This document shows, piece by piece, positions 32,214-47,200 of a DNA stretch of 64,000 nucleotides (positions within the stretch are counted from its first letter, which is position 1; every line of letters starts with the position of its first letter). This stretch comes from Watersipora subatra (lineage: Eukaryota; Bryozoa; Gymnolaemata; Cheilostomatida; Watersiporidae). Both the position numbers and the translations under genes were made by a program. The stretch is from assembly GCF_963576615.1 (NCBI RefSeq), contig NC_088708.1, positions 1,550,001 to 1,614,000 of the forward strand, read 5' to 3'. The notes below the pieces were generated by a model, which saw only the letters and a list, made by a program, of their open reading frames with translations, ran no database searches and was not told the origin of the DNA.

Positions 32214-35200
32214 ATGTCTGCCAGAGGCCGAGGTCGCGGCCGGAGGAACTTATCACGAGCGGACAGAGACTTCATCGACTACGTCAAAGATTATAGACAG
32301 ACAGTAGGACAAAATTACCTTCAAGAGTTGAAAGAGGACGACAGCATTTCTTTGCTGTCTAGCCTATCAGAGGTTAGTATAACCTATCAAAGCAGTCAGC
32401 GAACTTGATAAAAGAACTGTTGGCTATGAGTTCAGTTATTCTACTGCATGACACAATATTTTCTCAGAAAACTCTCCTCAGGTGTATTTAGGACAATTTA
32501 TATTCTTATGCTAGTCCAGCTCAGCTGTGTTCGAGCAAATACTGAGGATCGAAGCAGCCCACTCTGATAAAATCTTAAAAATCTGTCTTGACCCGGAATT
32601 ATCCACCACAAATCTTACCTCTGTATCTACTAGTTTTCTCTAAAGCAATAAAATTGGTTATATCTAACATTAAAGTCTAAACTCTAAATGCTCCTTATCA
32701 CTCTAGGGGAAGATAACTCTATGGTTATATCTAACATTAAAGCGAACAGACTGTGTTGACTGTTTGTCAGAAGCTAGCTTCCTCAATCCATGATCCATAG
32801 CTTGTATACAACTTTCTTCTATGCTATCTATGTCATATTTTTACAGTTTGTTAAGTGTGAGCAACTGACTGTCACTGAAAAGTGGATAAATGGGTCACAC
32901 AATTGTCTGGTAACAAAAAGGGCCTATTGACTGAACGCCTGCATAATCTATACACAGTCAATGCATGGTCCAGAGCGACTCTTAACCAGGGGGAATTCCC
33001 CCCAGAGGAGAATTTGGAGATTTTTTGGGAGGGGAGCATTCGTTATTTTGTTATTTTACTACCATTTCTCTCAAATTAAAGTTTAGTATGAGAGAAACAG
33101 TAGGACCCTCTCTTCTACATGTTCCCCTTTAGTATGAGAGAAACAGTAGGACCCTCTCTTCTACATGTTCCCCTTTAGTATAAGAGCAACAGTAGGACCC
33201 TCTCTTCTACATGTTCCCCTTTAGTATAAGAGAAACAGCAGTAGGACTGTCTCTTCTACATGTTCCCCTGTCAAATCTGAGAGTCAACCTAGTGCCATTG
33301 TCAATTAATAGTACACCTCTCTACCTATAGAAACTTTGTGTATGTCTATAACTTTATAACTCTATATCTAGTTATGTTAGTTAGGTACATTTGATCTGCA
33401 TCTTTTTCGTGATGCCACTGCCGCTGCTCACTATTGCTATACTATAATAAATGTGGTTATTAAAGACAAGCCAACAGTGTACAACAACCATTTTCCTTGT
33501 ATGGCAGCATGTGAGACTAGGCATCGTCTCACTTCTACAAGGCTAGCTTTCTGTCCGCCTGTTACACACTACACATCCGAATACATATAGCAGTTTAAAT
33601 GTCACACATCATATGCCATTCGCCAGATGCTGTACGCTGCGTAATGCACGTTATACAGCATACCAAACACAACACTGCACATCTTATCTTTAAAAGCACA
33701 GTCATTCACTACACATTACATACCTCACTCTACGCACCACCTACCACATACCACATCCCAGTTTCACACACCGCACGCTATAAACTACACATAGTAACAA
33801 CCAAGTTACACTGGAAAGGTTTTGCTTGCAGGTGCTGAAATACTTTTCACATGGCAGTTTTCGTATTAATTTTACCAAAAGAGTGTGCATACTTGCTGCA
33901 ATGCATTGCATGAAGAAATCTTCATAGACTAATCTATATACATTATATATATAATGTATATTATAGGAATAAATTATGCTCACTCTGTTTTAAGCATACA
34001 GCTATAGAGTTTGTAAAGCATACAGCTATACTGTTTGTAAAGCATACAGCTATACAGTTTGTAAAGCATCCAGCTATACTGTTTGTAACGCATACAGCTA
34101 TACTGTTTGTAAAGTATACAGCTATACTGCTTGTAAAGTATACAGCTATACTGTTTGTAAAGCATACAGCTATACTGTTTGTAAAGCATACAGCTATACT
34201 GTTTGTAAAGCATACAGCTATACAGTTTGTAAAGCATACAGCTATACTGTTTGTAAAGCATACAGCTATACTGTTTGTAAAACATACAGCTATACTGTTT
34301 GTAAAGCATACAGCTATACTGTTTGTAAAGCATCCAGCTATACTGTTTGTAAAGCATACAGCTATACTGTTTGTAAAGCATACAGCTATTAGCAATTATG
34401 AACTAACAATCTTGTTTACAAGAGGAGTTAGAAATTGTATAGTAGGAACTGTCTGTGCCACTGGAGGGTCTGAGTCTGACTAACTCATGCTCGTCTACTG
34501 AAAGTGCTTTTCCCCTGTTTTGTTTAGAGGCCAATAACTAGCCATGCATGCATTATATTATAATATGATTGATCGTCTTACTAATTCAGCAGCTAGTCAC
34601 AAAAATCATTGTCAATCGTTCAAGTGTGAGTTATGGTAAGGTATGAGTTATAGCTAGTTATGAGTTATGGTGAGTTAAGAGTTTTAGTGAGTTATGAGTT
34701 ATGATGAGTTATGAGTTATGATGGGTTATGAGTTATGGTGAGCCATGAGTTATGATGAGTTGTTATAGCGAGTAACGGTGAGTTATGAGTTATGTTGAGT
34801 TATGAGTTATGTTGAGTTATGAGTTATGGTGAGTTATGATGGGGTATGAGTTATGATGAGTTATGGTGAGTTATGAGTTATGGTGAATTATGATGAGTTA
34901 TAGCGAGTTATGGTGAGTTATGAGTTATGGTGAGCTATAAGATCTGGTGAGTCATGAGCTATGGTGAGTTGTGATGATAAAAAGCTACGCGTAGCATTCT
35001 CTTTATCTTATCTTCTGGCCCTATCTCTCCCTACCTACTCTCCAGGCCCGTATTCCCTGGAGCGGCTGGTCGGCTGAGCCGCCCCAACTTTTTAGGAACT
35101 TTCCGCGGCTAAGTACAGTCAAACTCGGATAACTCGCCCTCGGAAAAAATGTAACATTTCATCTCAAACACAAGGTTAACTCGAACGGATTTGTTTGGTC

Positions 35201-38200
35201 CGTTCCCACGCAATGATAAATTGCTTCAGATAACTCGACCTCAACATCATTTATTCGAAAAGTTATTTGCCCAACGGCTATGTAGACGGTTTTTATCGCT
35301 GTAGAATATCACTTTATTTCAAGACATAGAGACAAACATCAACTTTTAGTAGTTCTTAGACGCCCTTATTATCCTCATCGGTGGCAAAATATTCTTATTA
35401 ATGACTTTTATAAAGGTTTGAAAATATCAAGTTTTACCAAACAACCGCTTGGCCATGTCCCATCGAAAGCGTAGAAACCTCCGTATGAACTTAAAATAAA
35501 ATCGGCAAAATTGATCTTTGTTAAAACGCTCAAAAGAAAAAGATGTCCTTTTTCTGAGCGTTTTAACTGCGGTCAAGTTTTGCCTATTTTAATTTAAAAA
35601 CGTCTCGTCAGTCATATCACCTAAAACAAAACAAATATCAAAAAATAGAAAAAGGTTGATACTTTCCGATAAAAAATTTTAAAACTTTACATGAGAGGCC
35701 CGGCTGAGGCCTTACATAAGAGAAACCTGTTGGGGGCTTACGCCGCCCCCCCCCTCCACTTCCCCAGGTGTTCATAACTAGTCGCCTAACATTAGCCGCC
35801 CCAACTTGCAACCAGTGAATACAGGCCTGCTATTCTCTATCCCTCTCTCTTTTCCTACTTTTTCCCTAGTTCTTCTCTTTCTACCTATTTTCTCTCCCTA
35901 CCTACTCTTTCTACCTCCTCATCCCCTATCTCCTCTATTTACATGTACTTCCTCTCTCTCTACACTCAAAAGGATCAATAGCTTAACACATTATCCTCTA
36001 AGTCCATTGAAAAAAGTATAGCAGAGAATGGCTTGCAGCAGTCTGTTGCCTACTAGCCAGTAGTAGGTACTAGCCATTAGTGGGTACCAGCCAGTAGGGG
36101 TTGGTGTGAGCCATCAGTACCAGGAGGCAGCCAGCGCTTCCAACTGCATCTGTGTTATACAACAGACCGATCAGTCAGTCAAATCTAATTAATACGATAT
36201 ATATATACTGGTATACCAAGTACCTCTTCCTTATCTGCTTTTCATTCAACATCAAGTCGATAATCCTTGAGACTTGAAAGAGTGTGATGTGTGAGCCTGC
36301 TGCTGCTATTAGCAGCCGCTAAGACAGCATTTGATCATCTTTTAGAAACCTTCTAGTCTACAAGGTAACAAAAACACCCACGATTTTGTCATTGTAGCAG
36401 TACCAGGGTCACAGATCTTTTAAAAATAGCAGTATCTAAACTTCTAGATACATCTAGATAGTACTAAAAAATTTATGGGGTCATCTAGAGAGTGCTAAAA
36501 TTCTTAGACAAGTTTAGAGAGTACCAGACACCTTCAGACTCATCTAGAGGATGAGAGACACTTTAAGAAAGATCTAGTGAGCATTAAAGATCTCTAGATA
36601 CATCTAAAAGTGATGAGAATTCTAAACACATGTAGAGTACCAGAACTTTTAGCTACATCTAGAGGGTGCCAGAAACTTCAAAAAACCCAGAGGGTGCTAA
36701 AAAATGTGAGACAACTCCAAGGGATTCCAGGAGTTTCTAGATGCTACCAAAAGCTTCAAGACGCTTTTAAAAGTTCACGGATCTCGAAATATTCAACTGC
36801 TTTAGTTCCTTCTTTATATGTTATCTTTTAACATTAGCTGTTGAGTCTGTACTGGACCAACTTTATCTTGATTTATTTGAGTATGCCAGGCTAGAGGATA
36901 ACTGAGTTAGTCCAACTGTTTATTATGCACACCAATTCTTTTTGCCCCATACAATATGAACCAACTAGCTAGAAGTGCCACACACCTATTGCACCAACTA
37001 GCCAGAAGTGAGAGCATTAGGTGAGAAATCTGAATGGTTGAATATAAAATGGCAGCATAGATTACAAATGCACCGATTGGTTGTTACATAACAAAGGGAT
37101 AAAGAGAGCAGTTCAAGGATACCTGATGGAACCCGGTCTGTCAAATAAACACAGACTCTTAATTACTGTTAGTGTAATACAAGCCAACTGTGTTGTTATA
37201 AACTAAAAACAACAGATCAGCTAGTGTGCAAACAACATACAGATTTGCTCCTTCATAGTGATGGCATCTATAATTGTAGCTGTGATTTTCTTTAATGCTA
37301 GTTCAAATGCAACTACAGGCAAGACAGCTCCAGAACATGTATTAGTGTATTAACTTGTTGGTTTGTACCAGGGCAGTATCCATCTGTTTGAAAATAGTAC
37401 TGTATGGAGAGTCCAAGAGGGGTACCGAGCGCCCTCTTGGTGGGGGGAGGGGGGTCGGGGGTTCTCCCTCGGGAAAATTTTTAGTATAGCTAGTCAAAAT
37501 GGTGGAAATTTAGCACGCTTAGCTCCTGATGGGGCACATGTTCTAACAGAAAATTTGACATTATTATTCAGTTTTCTAAATATTAAACTGTTTATTGAGA
37601 TTGTCTTTAACAACGCTTATTAAAAATATAATGTGAATGGGAGCTGCTAAAGGGGTTGGCCACAGCTAGCATGAGGTAGAATTATCACCGGGTACAAAGC
37701 TGAATAGTGCAGGAGATGAGTAGTCTCCTATGAAATAATTTAATTAAATAATATTGTAGAGTTAAAAAGTAAAATTAATAGAGCACCATGTTAAAAATAA
37801 TGTACTTATACTATAGTCTATAATACTGAGCAAGTAGTACCTAGTAGATTTAAGTTTGAGCTATGCATGTTACATGCATAGCTCAAACTTAATTTATTTC
37901 TATGAACAAAATCTTTTGTACATAAGCATTCATTTACATATCTACTACTACAAAAAATACAACCATGTACAATTGTCTCTGTATGAAATGCTTGGAAGCA
38001 TTCCTTTCGTTAGAGTCCAACGCTATAACGTTGCCGTGCGAGTTACCACAACGATCGTTTTTCTCTGTATATTCCAAGTATTATAAAAGTCTAAAAAGTT
38101 TACATCACTTCCATCATCTGAATTATTGTTATTCTAATCACACCAAAAAGTCACTCACAATCGGAGAATCAAATAATATTTTATTTTACGGTTTTGAAAG

Positions 38201-41200
38201 TCGAGCCCACGGACTAGCTGGGTCACTCATTCAAGAGTTTTCGCCACGCACATACAAAACAAAAACAACTTGTGGTTTTTGTTGTGTATGTGCATGGCGA
38301 AAATCCTTGAGTGCGTGACCCGGCTAGCCTGTGGTTGAGCCGATGTTGACTGGTATTTCAAGCTTTCTTTCTATGCTTTCTTTCAAGCTATTCTTTTCCA
38401 AGGAGGCGCGATTTCATTAGCACAAAGCAACGCCTTTCGGATAATCGTTTCATATCTTAATTTATCGACTAATATCTTGTTGATGATATTTAAAACTTAC
38501 TAGCATTCATATCCTTTGTTTAAGGTTACGAGTCGGCAGCTTTATACTAAAAGCGACGTAAATGCCGTTTCCCCCACAGCCGATAAACGACATTTTGGCC
38601 ATTTCCCCAGCCAAAGTGTTAAAATCAAGCAAAAATGACCTGAATTCCGGGATTTTGAGCTTCAAAAAATGGTACTGCCATGGCAGTAGCTGCAGTATAG
38701 GAGGATACGGCCCTGGTTTGTACTAAAGGCTGAGAACATCGCAAATTAGCAAGCCATTACTGAATAATACACTCTGATTGTTCCTTGGCAATGGATTTAT
38801 TTCTCTCCAGAAATCTGCTTGGGATAAAACAGATCCAGAAGTAGTCATAGAAGTAGCCATCGGAGTAGTCATAGAAGTAGTCATAGAAGTAGCCATAGAA
38901 GTAGTCAAAGAAGTAGTCATAGAAGTAGTCATAGAAATAGTCATAGAAGTAGCTATAGAAGTAGTCATAGAAGTAGTCATAGAAGTAGTCATAGAAGTAG
39001 CCATCGGAGTAGTCATAGAAGTAGTCATAGAAGCAGCCATAGAAGTATTCATAGAAGTAGTCATAGAAGTAGTCATAGAAGTAGTCATAGAAGTAGCCAT
39101 GGAAGTAGTCATAGAAGTAGCCATAGAAGTAGTCATAGAAGTAGCCATGAAAGTAGTCATAGAAGTAGCCATAGAAGTAGTCATAGAAATAGTCAAAGAT
39201 TAGCTGGCACTCTGAAACTGATAGAACTGCTAGAAAGCAATCCGTGGAGAATAGCAGAGGTTGTAAGATATCAAGGACAAGATCTCTTATAAGCTATTTA
39301 AGATAACAGTAGAGTTGCTTTGCTGTCAATGTGGCTGTAGTGCTTATCTGATGCTGATAGTGCTTGGCTGATGTATTTATGGTCCCTAATAAGCCTCCCT
39401 CCCATTTTCAACAGGTATGACCTGATTATCACAAATCAAAGCCTCAACTCAAAACCACTGATTAAGGAAAGGAGAGATGCTGACGTGAAAAAACTCCTGT
39501 GCCTATTATAAATATGAATTAAGTCTGTGACTGCCCGCTTACTATTTGTCTGTCTTACTATTCAGCCTGTGCAGCACCTGTAGGCAGGCATGTGCAGCCT
39601 TGTATAGAGCTCTATAGCTAAATTTCTGAGACTGTTCTAATGGTTGTGTTGCAAACATGTTTCCCAAAGCAAATCAATCAATAAGCTTTGGGAAACAGGC
39701 TTATCAATTGATAAGCTTTGGCCATGTGTCTATTAGAACTCATGCCTACAGAACTTATGTCTATAGAACTCATGTCTATAGAACGCATGTCGATAGAACT
39801 CATGTCTATAAAACTCATGTCTACAGAACGCAGGTCTATAGAACACATGTCTATAGAACTTATGTCTACAGAACTCCCATTTTTCTATTCATTTGATAGA
39901 TTTTAGTCTCTACTACCAATAAGCCGATCGAAGGCCCAGGATATCTGTCATTCTCACTGAGCCTGTAAGTGGTTATTCAAGAGGCTTGTTCTTAAGAACC
40001 AGATAGAATTTGAAACCAACTATTTTTGGTGAAAAGCATGAAGCAAATGCGTATGAAGTTTGGATGAAATTGGCCATAAAATATGAAACGTTTACGCAGA
40101 TTTAAAAATACAATATGCACACAAATGCATAATATTAAGAGATACATGGGAAGTTTTATTCGTAGCATCATTTGCTACCACCTTGCCTAGTCTGCTCAAG
40201 AGCAGTCAATAGTCACATAGCATGTGAGCATTACATTACAGTGGCTCATATAACATGTCAACATTACATTCCAGTGACTTATATAACATGGGAGCACTAC
40301 AGTGACTCATATAACATGTGAGCACTACAGTGACTCATATAACATGTGAACATTACAGTGACTCATATAACATGTGATCATTACAGTGACTCATATAACA
40401 TGTGAACATTACAGTGATTCATATAACATGTGAACATTACAGTGACTCATGTAACACGTGATCATTACAGTGACTCATTTAACATGTGAGCTTTACAGTG
40501 ACTCATATAACATGTGAACATTACTGCAGTGACTCATATAACATGTGAACACTACAGTGACTCATTCAACATGCGAGCATTACAGTGACTCATATAACAT
40601 GTGAACATTACAGTGACTCATATAACATGTGAGCATTACAGTGACTCATATAATATGTGAGCACTACAGTGATTCATATAACATGTGAGCACTGCAGTGA
40701 CTCATATAACATGTGAGCATTACAGTGACTCATATAACATGTGATCATTACAGTGACTCATATAACATGTGAACATTCCAGTAACTCATATAACATGTGA
40801 ACATTCCAGTGACTCATATAACATGTGATCATTACAGTGACTCATATAACATGTGAACATTACAGTGACTCATGTAACATGTGATCATTACAGTGACTCA
40901 TTTAACATGTGAGCTTTACAGTGACTCATATAACATGTGAACATTACAGTGACTCATATAACGTGTGAAAATTACAGTGACTCATATAACATGTGAACAT
41001 TACAGTGATTCATAACATGTGAGCATTACATAACAGTGACTCATATAACATGTGAGCATTACACTAACTAAACTGGTGTAGTACTTTCATAGATGAAATA
41101 CAAGGGATTAGTCAAAGCCTCGCTTTAAGTCACGTGAGACTTGAATAAGTAAATATAACAATTCTACAATTTCCGTACCAGTTACAGCTGTGTTTACAAC

Positions 41201-44200
41201 AAGTGTTCTTTTATTAAATTAACTCAATACAGAGATCTAAACGGTTCCCTAATGCCCACTTCCTGTGCGGGGCCTGCAAGTATTACATGGAGGAGGAGGA
41301 GATGGAGAAGCATAGAAAGACCTACGCACACACACGGAAGATAAAGGCACGTAATATAGTCCTTTATTGAGGGGCACACCAGAGCTGCTTTAGTCTGAAA
41401 TTTAAAAAATTGAATGTTGTTGGGAATATTAAAGCATAACAGAGCCACAATAATACTTCTTTTGTACATTACTTTTAATTAATTGAAGTGCTATTTTATA
41501 TGCAAATATTTTCAAAAATTTCATAAGCTGCCGCACCATTACTTGAGTAATTTCATGAAACCTTGAAATATTTTAGCAGTTTCGTGAAACTTTCAAAGAA
41601 AATAGTGATTTTTCTATTTTTTTACAACTTGAAGGAGTTGTGCTCACTACTCTTCAAATGGCTATATTAACTACCTTCTCTGCTTTTCTTTAAAAGGTGT
41701 TGAGAGAAGATGAGGTCTTGGAGAGCATAGAGGCTCCCTCAGGTGAACATCTAGGTGCCCTATCAGAGTACCTGAATACAACTTATCAAAGGATTAGACT
41801 TCATGATGCTGAAAAGAGAAGGCAGGTGGTCGAAGACTTACAGGTGGCAGTGCAGCAGAGACATCTACTCTCAGGTACCCATGAGCTTGCATAGGCATAA
41901 GTGAAGTCTTCTAAAAGTACCGGAACATTCTTAAACAATTGAGCAAGCAGATCGAAGGCTGATTCCATGATAGACACAATTTGGTGAAGATGTTCTAGCT
42001 CACTCTTTTTACACTGTTGCCCTAAAAATTAAATTGCGCTGAAATGCGAAAGTAATTAAATGTACTTTTTATTTTGATTAACTTCTACTTATTAGAGTAA
42101 GTACAAAGTTACAGTATTATTTATTTGCATCAACATAAGTGGCCCAACATCTCTTCTCTGTTTCCCTTTGCATCAAACACAAAACATTTACAAGGTAAAC
42201 TACAAACTATATACCTATATTGAAACAGGCGTCAATCTGGAGCTGAGTGGCTCAGTTCGAGATGGGTTTGCAATCAAAGATAGCGATACAAACATAAGGA
42301 TTATGGCTGCAAAAGATGCCAACTATCTGATTATTTTCACGGAAATTCACCAAATCCTAAAAGGTCAAGGTATGTTGTAAAAGATCAATGTTTGTTCTAA
42401 AAAGTGAGGTATGTTCTAAAATGTTATGGTGTGTTCTAAAAGGTCACTGTAAGTTTGAAAAGGTCAAGGCATGTCCAAAAAGGTCAAGACGTGTCCTAAA
42501 ATTTCAAGGTATGTTTTGAAAGGTCAAGGTATGTCCTAAAAGGTCAAAGTATATTTAAAAAGGCATGGTATGTTCTAAAATGTTGAGGTATGTTCTAATA
42601 GGTCAAGGTGTATTCTAATAGGTCAAAGTATGTTCTAATAGGTCAAGGAGTGTTCTAATAGGTCAATAATTGTTCTAATAGGTCAAGGTGAGTTCTAATA
42701 AATCAAAGTATGTTTCAATAGGTCAAGGAGTGTTCTAATAGGTCAAGGTGTGTTCTAATAGGTCAAGGTGTGTTCTAATAGGTCAAGGAGTGTTGTAATA
42801 GATCAAGATGTGTTCTAATAGGTCAAGATGTGTTCTAATAGGTCAAGGTGTGTTCTAATAAGTCAAGGTGTGTTCTAATAGATCAAGGTGTGTTCTAATA
42901 GGTCAAAGTGTGTTCTAATAGGTCAAAGTGTGTTCTAATAGGTCAAGGTGTATTCTAGTAGATCAAGGTGTTTTTTAATAGGTCAAGGAGTGTTCTAATA
43001 GGTCAAGGTGTGTTCTAATAGATCAATGCGTGTTCTAATAGGTCAAGGTGTGTTCTAATAGGTCAAGGAGTGTTCTAATAGGTCAAGGAGTGTTCTAATA
43101 GTTCAAAGTATGTTACATAGTTTTAAAGTGCAGACTGTAAGTGTTGCGGCTAACCATGTCTCTGACCTGAGTGTTCTTAAATATGTCGTTCCATGTTATA
43201 TGTTGTTATCAAAGCACATTTCACTCGTACTTGTTATGTATATAAAACACATTTTTATAGCATAGCACTGAAACTATTTCGCAGTGAACTGTCAATTGTA
43301 TTTTAAGCGTGTCACCAGTGGTTCAATGTTTATAAAACTGCAGGTAGGCGCTACTCAAACATTCTCATGGACTTGGAGTCTCGTTCTCCCTTCATCAGTT
43401 TCAGCACTCCAAATGCTTCAGGGACGTTTAAGCTGCTGGTGCTAGATGATGGGAAACACAACACGCACATCATATTGTCTGCGTACTCCCAGTGGCATCC
43501 CGAAGTGCAACAGTTGGGTTGTCTTCTCAAACACTTCGCCAGAGTAAGAGCTATGATTTCTATTACTAGGTGCTGGACCATGCAGTTATGTAGCTTTACA
43601 TTTGACTTCCTTAAAATCTCATAAAATAGCTTCCATTCCTTTTGTAGAAATTCTTTAAATTTCAATGTCATAAGCAGCTAACCGCCCTTGATTTGTCCCG
43701 TAAGATCTATTTTTTGGTTCTATGAAACAATAGTTTCAATGTAAATCTCTACCAGCACCAAAAATTTTCTCCCTCACTTGTTTAGGTGTATGGGCTATAT
43801 AATGCTGTCAGCAGCGCTGTTCTTATAGGGGTGTTCTTACAGGGGTGTTGTTACAGGGGGATTTTTACAGGGATGGTGTGTCAAAATTTATATTTAGCCC
43901 TCAATGTAAAACTGACCTTAGGAACAGAAATAAGTTTTTAGAAGTATCTCTCTAAAGAGTATGTTGTACTGTACTTTAACGATGTAAATAGGTACGCAGC
44001 ATCAAACACATGCTTAGAATGGCTGCAATGTGTTATACACTTACAGTATTTCACAAAAACAGTACGCCTGTCCCACCTCTTGTTACACCCTGCCTTGCAC
44101 TTTTCTCTGGTAACTTCACTGGAAGTGCTTTTGGTTTTTCTACTTGTACACTAGAAGAGTACAAGATGAGCACACAGTTTTACCCGCATCCATAATTTTG

Positions 44201-47200
44201 GAGTATCCATAGTTTCTTACCAGGCCTGATTCCCTGGGGCGGCTCAGCCGCCCCAACTTTTCAGTGATTTTTAGCGGAGAAGTACTAAGAATTGCAGTCT
44301 AAGCTCATTCACTTGGAATTTCCAACAACTAATTTACTAGCAACTAGCGTTCTATACTGTTTCCGTGGTGATCTCGCCAAATGAGTGATCTTGTGAGAGT
44401 TTGTTAAGACTTGGAAACTGAACTTTATTGCTTATAGTGGGGGTGTTAAGAAGACCCCCAAACTTGAATTTTCCTTATCATACAAAACTTATTCAAGGTA
44501 GAGTCAAAACATCGATGAGGAGCACTATTGGGCAGGTTCGTCTAAATAATCTAATATTACACATATATAAAGAGGTTGAAATAGATACAGAATCAGTTGT
44601 GAAAGATTTCTGCCATGGACACATTGATAGAACAAGAGCTATTGCAATAAAGAAGTAATAGCTCTTGTTCTGTCAATATCTCTTACAGAAATCTGTAGTG
44701 TCATGAGTTTTTTATCGTCCGTTGAATAAAGAAAAGGTTTTGCCTACCATGAACCATAAACAATATATTTATGTAAATTTTGATGCTTACAATTGATTGC
44801 ATTTATGCATACTTTGAGGGTTGTTGATGCTTAAAAGGTCCAGAGGTTCAGGGTGCTGCCCTGAACCCCGTTGGGGGGCTTACACTGCCCCTCAAACCCC
44901 CAGGTGTTCATAACTATCGCCTAACTTTTGCAGCCCCAACTTGCAACCAGGGAATACAGGCCTGTCTCTTACATTCTGCTTTCAGCAACATGTGACAGAA
45001 CCAGGCATCGCTGTATTACTGTATTGTAGCCTTGCTAACGAACCAAATACAACGTATTGAGTGTTGGTCAAACACATTTATTAGAGAGTGAGCATTTGGT
45101 TATCGTATCCTGTACAGATATAAAAATAATTGTAAAAAACTCGGGTCATGGTTTCATTCATACATTACCGGGCATCCTCCTCCGTCAATGCACCTAATCA
45201 AGACCAAGGCTACATTATTTTTTTTACTTTGTGATGGGTAGGTGAATGGAGCCTGACTGCTTCACATGTACTCAATCACGTACGTACACGTAGCGAATCT
45301 AAAAGGACCCTAGCTTGTTTGACATCAGAGCTTTGAGATCTCCATACTTGTACCGAGCTGCAGAATGTTGTTATATGTGGCAGGCAGTACCAGTCTGCTA
45401 TATGTGGCATGCAGTACCAGATTGCTATATATGTGCGTGCGTGTGTGTGTGCGTGTGTGTGTGTGTACGTGCGTGTGCGTGCGTGTGTGTGCGCGTGCGT
45501 GTGTGCGTGCGTGCGTGTGTGCATGTGCAAGCGTGTGTGTGTGTGGTATGCAGCTACATACTATGATAAATATAGTATACACAGGCCTTGTGTGTCACGC
45601 AGCTACATACTATGATAGATTATGCAGCTACAGGCCTAGGAGATAAACCTGTCTTTAGCTAATGGTTAATGGTTACAAAGTATGGTTTCATACAAGTATT
45701 GTACAGTAAATGGTTGGAACTCTTTTCTGATTGCTCTCGCTACCAAGCATTTACCTTGTCTATGCTTTTGCAGCAAGCTGGTGTCACAGATATTGAGAAG
45801 GGAGGACTACTACCGATGTGCATGCCAATTGTGGTCATTCATTACATTCAGCAAGAAAAGTTGTCGCCAGTTCTTATCAAGGTTGGCTCACCATATCTGC
45901 AGTGTCTTCACATAGCATCCTGCATGTACATATGACTGGATTCTAGTGAATTATTCATGCACTTGATGTGAATCAACTTTCAACATGACAGTGGTCTGTA
46001 TGACAGCGGTCTGTGTAACAGCAGTCTGTATGACAGCGGTCTGTGTGACAGTGGTCTGTATGACAGTCGTCTGTGTGACAGTGGTCTGTGTGACAGCGGT
46101 CTGTGTGACAGTGGTCTATATGACAGCGGTCTGTGTGACAGTGGTCTGTATGATAGCGGTCTGTGTGACAGTGGTCTGTATGACAGTGGTTTGTGTGACA
46201 GCAGTTTGTGTGACAGCGGCCTGTGTGACAGTGGTCTGTATGACAGCGGTCTGTGTGACAGTGGTCTGTGTGACAGCGGTCTGTGTGACAGCGGTCTGTA
46301 TGACAGTGGTATGTGTGACAGCAGTTTGTGTGACAGCGGTCTATGTGACAGTGATCTGTGTGACAGCGGTCTGTGTGACAGTGGTCTGTATGACAGTGGT
46401 CTGTGTGACAGCAGTTTGTGTGACAGCGGTCTGTGCGACAGTGGTCTGTATGACAGCGGTCTGTGTTACAGCTGTGTGTGTGACAGCGGTCTGTGTGATC
46501 ATTGTCTCTCTACAGAGTTTTTAGAGTAATACCGAATTATAGGAAAAACATGACATCTTTTTAAGGCTGATGAGCTGGTAGGAGCAACAGATGAAGACAT
46601 ACAGGAAACGGTAGACAAGCAGATAGTAAGTGTTGTATGTATTTGTATACAAGCGATCTTTTCCAACTAAGGATGAGCTAAAATTGTCACATACAGTATT
46701 TCTGTATGTATTTCATTAGCAGTAGGTTTCATTATTGGCTATGTGTATAATAGTATATAGTACGTAGTGGGGGTCCTACCACACAAAGTTGTCATCAGAA
46801 TAGTCACTTTTAAAATCACTGTCACCTTTTTCAAGATGGTAACCAAAACAACCTCTTTCTTCACATTTGTTATTTTAATACAAATATCCATTCTGGTGGC
46901 ACTGGGTTGCGTTAAAAACCTGAAACTTACTCAGTTTGAACTTCTGCTAGCCAAAAGCATGGCTCAACCAGTGACCTTCACAAACTTATTAGTGATGTTT
47001 GGGAGCGTTGCTGATTACTCCGCGAAGAGTGACAGCCGTCTTAGGTTTTTAGGGCTACATTTCTTGCACTAAAAATAGACCGAGATTGTCTTTAAGAATC
47101 ACTGTCAGTCACAGACATGGAAACGGATTTGCTGTCAATGTCGTGGCATTTCATTGCTGTTTACTTTAATTATTTGGCAGTCAATAAATGCTGAGCCAGA

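Larger units (their letters stand above)
37369..38715. mobile_element. hAT-like non-autonomous element (1347 bp)
   Basis: Termini are CAGGGCAGTATCC and its near-inverse GGATACGGCCCTG. A perfect 8-bp target duplication, gtttgtac, flanks both ends (37361-37368 and 38716-38723). No transposase motif is visible in its short frames. It contains a perfect palindrome and a long hairpin, listed separately. Distinct from the 35043 family by its terminal sequence. Confidence 0.82.

Noticed and set aside
33961-34395. Cys-rich repetitive frames of about 140 codons on the minus strand
   Set aside because: They are translations of a 24-bp tandem repeat, open in more than one phase, with no start context or splice sites.
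38723-39203. Met/Thr/Ser and Val/Ile/Glu repeat proteins on both strands
   Set aside because: The repeat unit is 12 bp, so both strands stay open by chance of unit length.
41224-41469. 81-codon minus-strand frame
   Set aside because: No motif or splice context; intronic and AT-rich.
44428-44658. 76-codon frame within the hAT-like MITE as transposase remnant
   Set aside because: No hAT transposase motif is visible; too short to support.
45985-46529. Cys/Val/Thr-rich and Cys/Asp/Ser-rich repeat frames
   Set aside because: 15-bp minisatellite translated in two phases, inside a TUT intron.
46767-47072. 101-codon hydrophobic frame as a small membrane protein
   Set aside because: Begins in the terminal repeat of a DNA element and lies in a TUT intron; no homology recognised.
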